Shown here: positions 6,391 through 9,201 of the stretch, in pieces
Layout of the letters: each line of letters starts with the position of its first letter
Numbering within the stretch: position 1 is the first letter of the stretch
Assembly: GCA_020629335.1 (NCBI GenBank)
Contig: JAHDDN010000087.1
Coordinates: 6,625 to 15,825 of the forward strand
From: Chitinophagales bacterium
GTDB taxonomy: Bacteria > Bacteroidota > Bacteroidia > Chitinophagales > UBA2359
Reading direction: 5' to 3'
Length of the DNA stretch: 9,201 nucleotides
Notes under the pieces: model-generated
What the model was told of the DNA's origin: nothing
Database searches by the model: none
What the model saw: the letters and a program-made list of their open reading frames with translations, nothing else
Position numbers and translations under genes: made by a program

Positions 6391-6412
6391 TTTTATAAAG
6401 TTTGAACTGAGT

Positions 6413-6566
6413 AAAGTTGAGTCTGCTCTAAAAAGTCCATATTTGATGAGATTTGCATCTTATTAAATCTTGATCAATGTTTAATGTGCAGATTTTCAAA
6501 TACTTTGTAAATATGGGTTTTATGGCTTTTGTTTGGCCTTTTAGTTTTTAGAGCAGACTCAAAGTT
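6413..6566. mobile_element. MITE-like element with 16-bp terminal inverted repeats and 6-bp target duplication
   Basis: GAGTCTGCTCTAAAAA (6419-6434) and its exact reverse complement (6545-6560) bound a 142-bp element with no meaningful reading frame. The direct repeat AAAGTT flanks it on both sides (6413-6418 and 6561-6566), as expected for a target-site duplication. A second, inner inverted repeat CCATATTT (6437-6444) / AAATATGG (6509-6516) lies inside. Removing the element and one AAAGTT restores a run of degenerate AAGTTnGAA units (AAAGTTTGAA..., AAAGTTGGAACGTTAGAA), which supports a clean insertion. The source transposase is not in the window, and I cannot name its family. Confidence 0.6.
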
Positions 6567-6627
6567 GGAACGTTAGAACCAATAAAAAACTTACCTCAAA
6601 AAAGATATTCTTAACCAATCATCACAA

Positions 6628-7311
6628 TTAGATTGAGTTTATTTTATTAACTATAGAATCAACATGATCTAGTCCATATAATAGTGGCTGACAATCAATA
6701 TCCATCCAAAAGAATAGCTTTTTTATTCTGATATATCGGTCAATAGCATAATCAGTATCAATAATTGAATGTCCCAATCGGAAACATATTGGTTCATGAT
6801 GCGCAATCCTATTTCTAATCTTATTTAATGATGCAAGTTCATTAAATACGAAGGTGTTATTATAATGTATTGTTCTAGTACTTCTTGGCTTATTGGGTAA
6901 TATTTGTAAAAGAGTCCTACCTGTGGCTCTATATTGGTTGGGTGCAAACATATACCTCCAGAAACCAAAACCAAGCTCTGCAACAAGTTTATTATGAGAA
7001 TAATGTGCCCCAAGATGATCTATTCCATCATTTATATTGGTAGCAGTAAGATAGCAATGTCTGTTATCAAAAAAACCTCCATTTGAAGCCCCAATCCTTA
7101 ACCAATCATTACCTATAGTTATAATAAAATGCTGGTCAATTTTATTTCTCAATGCCACCTCAAAACAGCTAATAATTGTAAACATTTCTTGAGATAACTT
7201 CAAATTATACCTATAAAGAGTTTGGGCTTTTTTAGTGTTGTTACCACAAGCTTGTTTGTATCGACTCATCCTTAAAGGCGACATAATTTTCTCAAAATCA
7301 ATATACTTCAT
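6628..7311 (-). CDS. Abi family protein (Abi_2/AbiD-AbiF type) with HEPN RNase motif
   Basis: The 227-residue protein belongs to the abortive-infection Abi_2 group, members of which halt growth of phage-infected cells. Its N-terminal half has the family pattern LYRYNLKLS (32-40), followed by SCFEVALRNKID (48-59). The middle carries LGFGFWRYMFAP (113-124). The C-terminal helix holds SLNKIRNRIAHHEPI (161-175), a HEPN R-x4-H active site (R166, H171) expected to cut RNA. The length is at the short end for the family, but the protein looks complete. The start at ATG 7311 fits family N-termini. The DUF2971 gene lies upstream on the same strand, 127 nt away. The gap contains an opposite-strand promoter and hairpin RNA beginning only 7 nt from this start codon. 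Characterised AbiF proteins are toxins held in check by a neighbouring RNA; whether this one works that way is an inference. Confidence 0.85.
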   Translation of the reverse strand: MKYIDFEKIMSPLRMSRYKQACGNNTKKAQTLYRYNLKLSQEMFTIISCFEVALRNKIDQHFIITIGNDWLRIGASNGGFFDNRHCYLTATNINDGIDHLGAHYSHNKLVAELGFGFWRYMFAPNQYRATGRTLLQILPNKPRSTRTIHYNNTFVFNELASLNKIRNRIAHHEPICFRLGHSIIDTDYAIDRYIRIKKLFFWMDIDCQPLLYGLDHVDSIVNKINSI

Positions 7312-7317
7312 TTAAAT

Positions 7318-7348
7318 TTGCTTTTTAAAATTAACTCATTTACATTTG
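7318..7348 (+). promoter_or_regulatory. Promoter of a small plus-strand RNA next to the Abi gene
   Basis: TTG (7318-7320), a 20-nt spacer and TACATTTG (7341-7348) give an exact two-element Bacteroidota promoter facing away from the Abi gene. The predicted start is around 7353-7356. The next plus-strand sequence is a short hairpin with a T-tract, and beyond that the DUF2971 gene in antisense. Hence no plus-strand protein gene explains this promoter. Confidence 0.6.
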
Positions 7349-7353
7349 CACTA

Positions 7354-7404
7354 TCTTATTCCCAGTAGCCTCTGAATTTTCAAGCTATTGGGTTTTGTTT
7401 TTTT
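7354..7404 (+). ncRNA. Predicted ~50-nt hairpin RNA, candidate RNA antitoxin of the Abi gene
   Basis: The unit runs from the predicted start of the promoter at 7318-7348 to the end of a T-tract at 7404. It has a 5' tail of about 8 nt, a 9-bp stem CCCAGTAGC (7361-7369) with GCTATTGGG (7384-7392) containing one G-U pair, and a 14-nt loop including TGAATTTTCA. AbiF genes are known to be accompanied by a conserved structured non-coding RNA that acts as antitoxin, and the placement beside an Abi_2/HEPN gene matches that idea. The divergent orientation and very small size may differ from the described examples. Alternatively it is an antisense regulator of the Abi mRNA leader, since it is fully complementary to any transcript crossing the gap. 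Confidence 0.45.
7361..7404 (+). terminator. Rho-independent terminator (plus strand)
   Basis: The 9-bp stem 7361-7369/7384-7392 is followed on the plus strand by TTTTGTTTTTTT (7393-7404). Read on the minus strand the same hairpin is followed by AATAAGAT, so it should not stop DUF2971 transcripts from entering the Abi gene. Confidence 0.65.
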
Positions 7405-7438
7405 AGGACATAATGATCTCAAATATTATATCCTAAAT

Positions 7439-8293
7439 TTACTCAAAAATTTCAATCGATATGCTATCGGTCTTTGGATTCCTCTTTTCAATATAAATAG
7501 GAATATCAAGAAAATTCTCTCTAATTACTTCTCGTAATTCCTCTCTTTTTTCTTGAGTCATACTCAATCCAAGTATAAAGTTATCTACAACATCACTATC
7601 GAATGTATGTTTTCTATTCTCTTCCGACATTTTAGATCCATCTAAGTTCATTTTCACTAATCTATATTCTTCTTCTTCACTTAAAATATCAGGGAGACTA
7701 TACATAATTTGGTTAACTGCCTGTAATCTTTCCTCATCACTAAAAGTTAAAGCCTTTAACTTAGGAGGGTTATTAGAATCATAATAATTAACTGGCCCTA
7801 TAGGACAAAGTAATTCATTTTCACCCTTTTTTACTAACTTAGAATTAAAACCTATACAAAACCCACTTCTATCACTTGCAAACTGTTCCCACAAATTTTC
7901 ATTATTAGGATTTGCTGAAAGTGATAATATTCCATGTCTTTTAGATAAATCATCTCTATAATTCCTTTCAACCTCTTCTTGCCATTTAGCATCTCTTATT
8001 GGACTATTTTCTAAACGGTTTTTTATCCAATTTGCTCTTTCTGATTCAGGAATTTGAAGAAGAATACTTCGATTATAAAACCATCTTTCAATCTCTTCAT
8101 CTGTAAGACTATCATAATCAGTTTGAAGACTATATTCAGTAGATTCAGGATAAAAGCTTTTAAAAGAAGCAAAATAAAGCTCCTTATGCGTAATAATTCT
8201 CATATGATAAGGGTCATCAGTACTCCTATATTTATAAAGACAATTAGGCCAATATTCAATTGCATCAGTATAATTTAATATTTTAGCTCTCAC
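7439..8293 (-). CDS. DUF2971 domain-containing protein, function unknown
   Basis: The 284-residue soluble protein matches the DUF2971 pattern. It has NCLYKYRS (17-24) near the N-terminus, ELYFAS (38-43), GILSLSANPNNENLWEQFA (121-139) and SGFCIGFN (143-150), followed by the VNYYDS strand (168-173). The usual FNDPFD-like box after the second motif is not conserved here (FYPEST at 47-52). The middle (about 60-120) is rich in charged residues. No catalytic activity is established for the family to my knowledge; members are often found in accessory and phage-related regions. The start is GTG 8293: there is no upstream ATG before the in-frame stop, and the next ATG (residue 31) would delete the conserved LYKYRS. 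It precedes the Abi gene on the same strand and could share its transcript, which suggests but does not show a joint defence role. Confidence 0.75.
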   Translation of the reverse strand: MRAKILNYTDAIEYWPNCLYKYRSTDDPYHMRIITHKELYFASFKSFYPESTEYSLQTDYDSLTDEEIERWFYNRSILLQIPESERANWIKNRLENSPIRDAKWQEEVERNYRDDLSKRHGILSLSANPNNENLWEQFASDRSGFCIGFNSKLVKKGENELLCPIGPVNYYDSNNPPKLKALTFSDEERLQAVNQIMYSLPDILSEEEEYRLVKMNLDGSKMSEENRKHTFDSDVVDNFILGLSMTQEKREELREVIRENFLDIPIYIEKRNPKTDSISIEIFE

Positions 8294-8382
8294 CAGTTCA
8301 TAATTTTAATTAAAAATATGTAGTAGTTGATAATTTCTAAACCTAAACTTTTCGAAAAAGACAACAAAAAATTTAACAACAT

Positions 8383-8390
8383 CAAATATA
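8383..8390 (-). promoter_or_regulatory. Candidate -7 box (TATATTTG) for the DUF2971 gene
   Basis: On the minus strand TATATTTG matches TAnnTTTG exactly, 90 bp upstream of the GTG start. No TTG lies at the right distance. The rest of the divergent 208-bp gap (8294-8501) is AT-rich, and I see no other signal in it except the imperfect TATCTTGT (8475-8482), which could serve the amidohydrolase gene. Confidence 0.35.
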
Positions 8391-8501
8391 ATAAACATTT
8401 TCATTATGAGCTGTACCTAAAGAGATTATAAGATTCTACCACACTCTTATTTTAAACCTTTCCACGAAATGTTTTATCTTGTGTGAGTAATGAATATAAT
8501 C

Positions 8502-9201
8502 ATGAACAAACACCTTTTTTTACTAATAGCTTTCAGCTTTTTAGCTGGAGGCTTACTAGCACAAGACAAGAATATGACAATTGAATTGATCCTCCATAAT
8601 GGGCAGTTCTTGACAATGGACGAATCCCAAATGCAAGCAGAAGCTATTGCGATTGAAAACGGACGTATCTACCAAGTAGGTAGTAATACGGATATTTTAG
8701 CTCTAAAATCTGACGACACAAAACTGATTGATTTAGAAGGAAAATTTGCGATGCCTGGTTTTATTGAGGGGCATGGGCATTTTGTGGCCTCTGGTAAGAA
8801 TCGCTTGGCTGTGGATTTGGCTAGCATTGAGCATTGGGAAGAGGCTATAGCAAAAATTGAAGCCCAAACGAAAGAGACCAAATCAGGCGTTTGGATAGAA
8901 GGACGTGGCTGGCATCAAGAAAAATGGGCAAAAGCTCCTACCAATGATGTCGAAGGTTATCCTCGCCATCAGAGCCTGAGTGCAATTTCTTCGGAACACC
9001 CTGTGATATTATATCACGCCAGTTTTCACTCCTTGATTGCAAATGAAGCAGCCATGAAATTGGCCAATATCACTAAGGATACGCCAGATCCCGAAGGAGG
9101 AAAAATAGTCCGTGATAAAGATGGAAATGCCATTGGTGTCTTTGAAGAAAAAGCCATGCTTTTGATACAAGCAGCTTATGATCGCTTCCAAGAAGAACAA
9201 G
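8502..9201 (+). CDS. Exported amidohydrolase, family 3 (YtcJ-like), N-terminal part
   Basis: The frame is open from ATG 8502 to the right edge (233 codons seen; full-length relatives are about 550-600 residues). Residues 1-20 are a signal peptide (MNK, hydrophobic core LFLLIAFSFLAGGLLA, cleavage before QDKN), so it acts in the periplasm or outside the cell; no lipobox Cys is present. The mature part begins with the amidohydrolase beta-sandwich (ELILHNGQFLTMD, AIAIENGRIYQVG). The barrel then starts with the metal-binding HxH in GFIEGHGHF (H91, H93). The family 3 signatures GRGWHQEKW (134-142) and YHASFHSLIAN (171-181) follow. Its substrate is unknown; related enzymes hydrolyse amide bonds of N-acyl or cyclic compounds. 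An in-frame ATG at 8490 would add four residues (MNII); 8502 is preferred because it gives a normal signal peptide start. Confidence 0.88.
   Translation, partial: MNKHLFLLIAFSFLAGGLLAQDKNMTIELILHNGQFLTMDESQMQAEAIAIENGRIYQVGSNTDILALKSDDTKLIDLEGKFAMPGFIEGHGHFVASGKNRLAVDLASIEHWEEAIAKIEAQTKETKSGVWIEGRGWHQEKWAKAPTNDVEGYPRHQSLSAISSEHPVILYHASFHSLIANEAAMKLANITKDTPDPEGGKIVRDKDGNAIGVFEEKAMLLIQAAYDRFQEEQ

Noticed and set aside
8054..8278. 74-codon plus-strand frame antisense to DUF2971
   Set aside because: It is Ile/Lys-rich low-complexity sequence from the AT-rich complement, with no promoter or motif.
8669..9200. Two minus-strand frames inside the amidohydrolase gene
   Set aside because: They are shadows of a well-matched exported amidohydrolase and lack recognisable features.

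Overview
The window looks like a chromosomal segment of an AT-rich member of the Bacteroidota. Three things point there: a secreted 'choice-of-anchor L' protein with Cys-rich surface repeats, a 503-residue XRE regulator of a type common in this phylum, and repeated matches to the Bacteroidota promoter (TTG, 17-23 nt, TAnnTTTG). I cannot place it more finely; Saprospiria or Cytophagia would fit.

Layout. Positions 1-2252 (minus strand) hold the N-terminal 750 residues of a large exported surface protein that runs off the left edge: signal peptide, choice-of-anchor L domain, Calx-beta-like domain, one SprB/PKD-like domain, then 51-residue Cys repeats. Positions 2253-2966 are intergenic but structured. 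They carry a long imperfect palindrome, a predicted minus-strand small RNA (or 33-codon gene) with its own promoter and terminator, and a nested dyad that looks like an operator for the next gene. Positions 2967-4478 encode an ScfR/RamB-type XRE regulator. Two further plus-strand genes follow: an exopolysaccharide-type polysaccharide deacetylase (4514-5362) and a SAM-dependent methyltransferase (5412-6071).

Positions 6072-6627 contain no gene and are packed with repeats: two copies of a GTAGGGGCG hairpin in opposite orientation, a perfect 21-bp inverted repeat, a GC-rich block, and a 142-bp MITE-like element with 16-bp terminal inverted repeats and a 6-bp direct repeat.

Positions 6628-8293 form a small accessory, defence-like cassette on the minus strand: a DUF2971 protein, then an Abi-family protein with a HEPN RNase motif. 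The 127-nt gap between them contains, on the opposite strand, a near-ideal promoter followed within about 20 nt by a hairpin and T-tract. This would make a ~50-nt RNA directly next to the Abi gene. The arrangement recalls AbiF toxin / RNA-antitoxin systems and is the most interesting feature of the window. From 8502 to the right edge is the N-terminal part of an exported amidohydrolase (family 3, YtcJ-like).

The cassette plus repeat cluster (about 6100-8300) reads as an accessory insertion between ordinary household and surface genes. All small-RNA, operator and mobile-element calls are read from sequence patterns only and have not been tested against other genomes.
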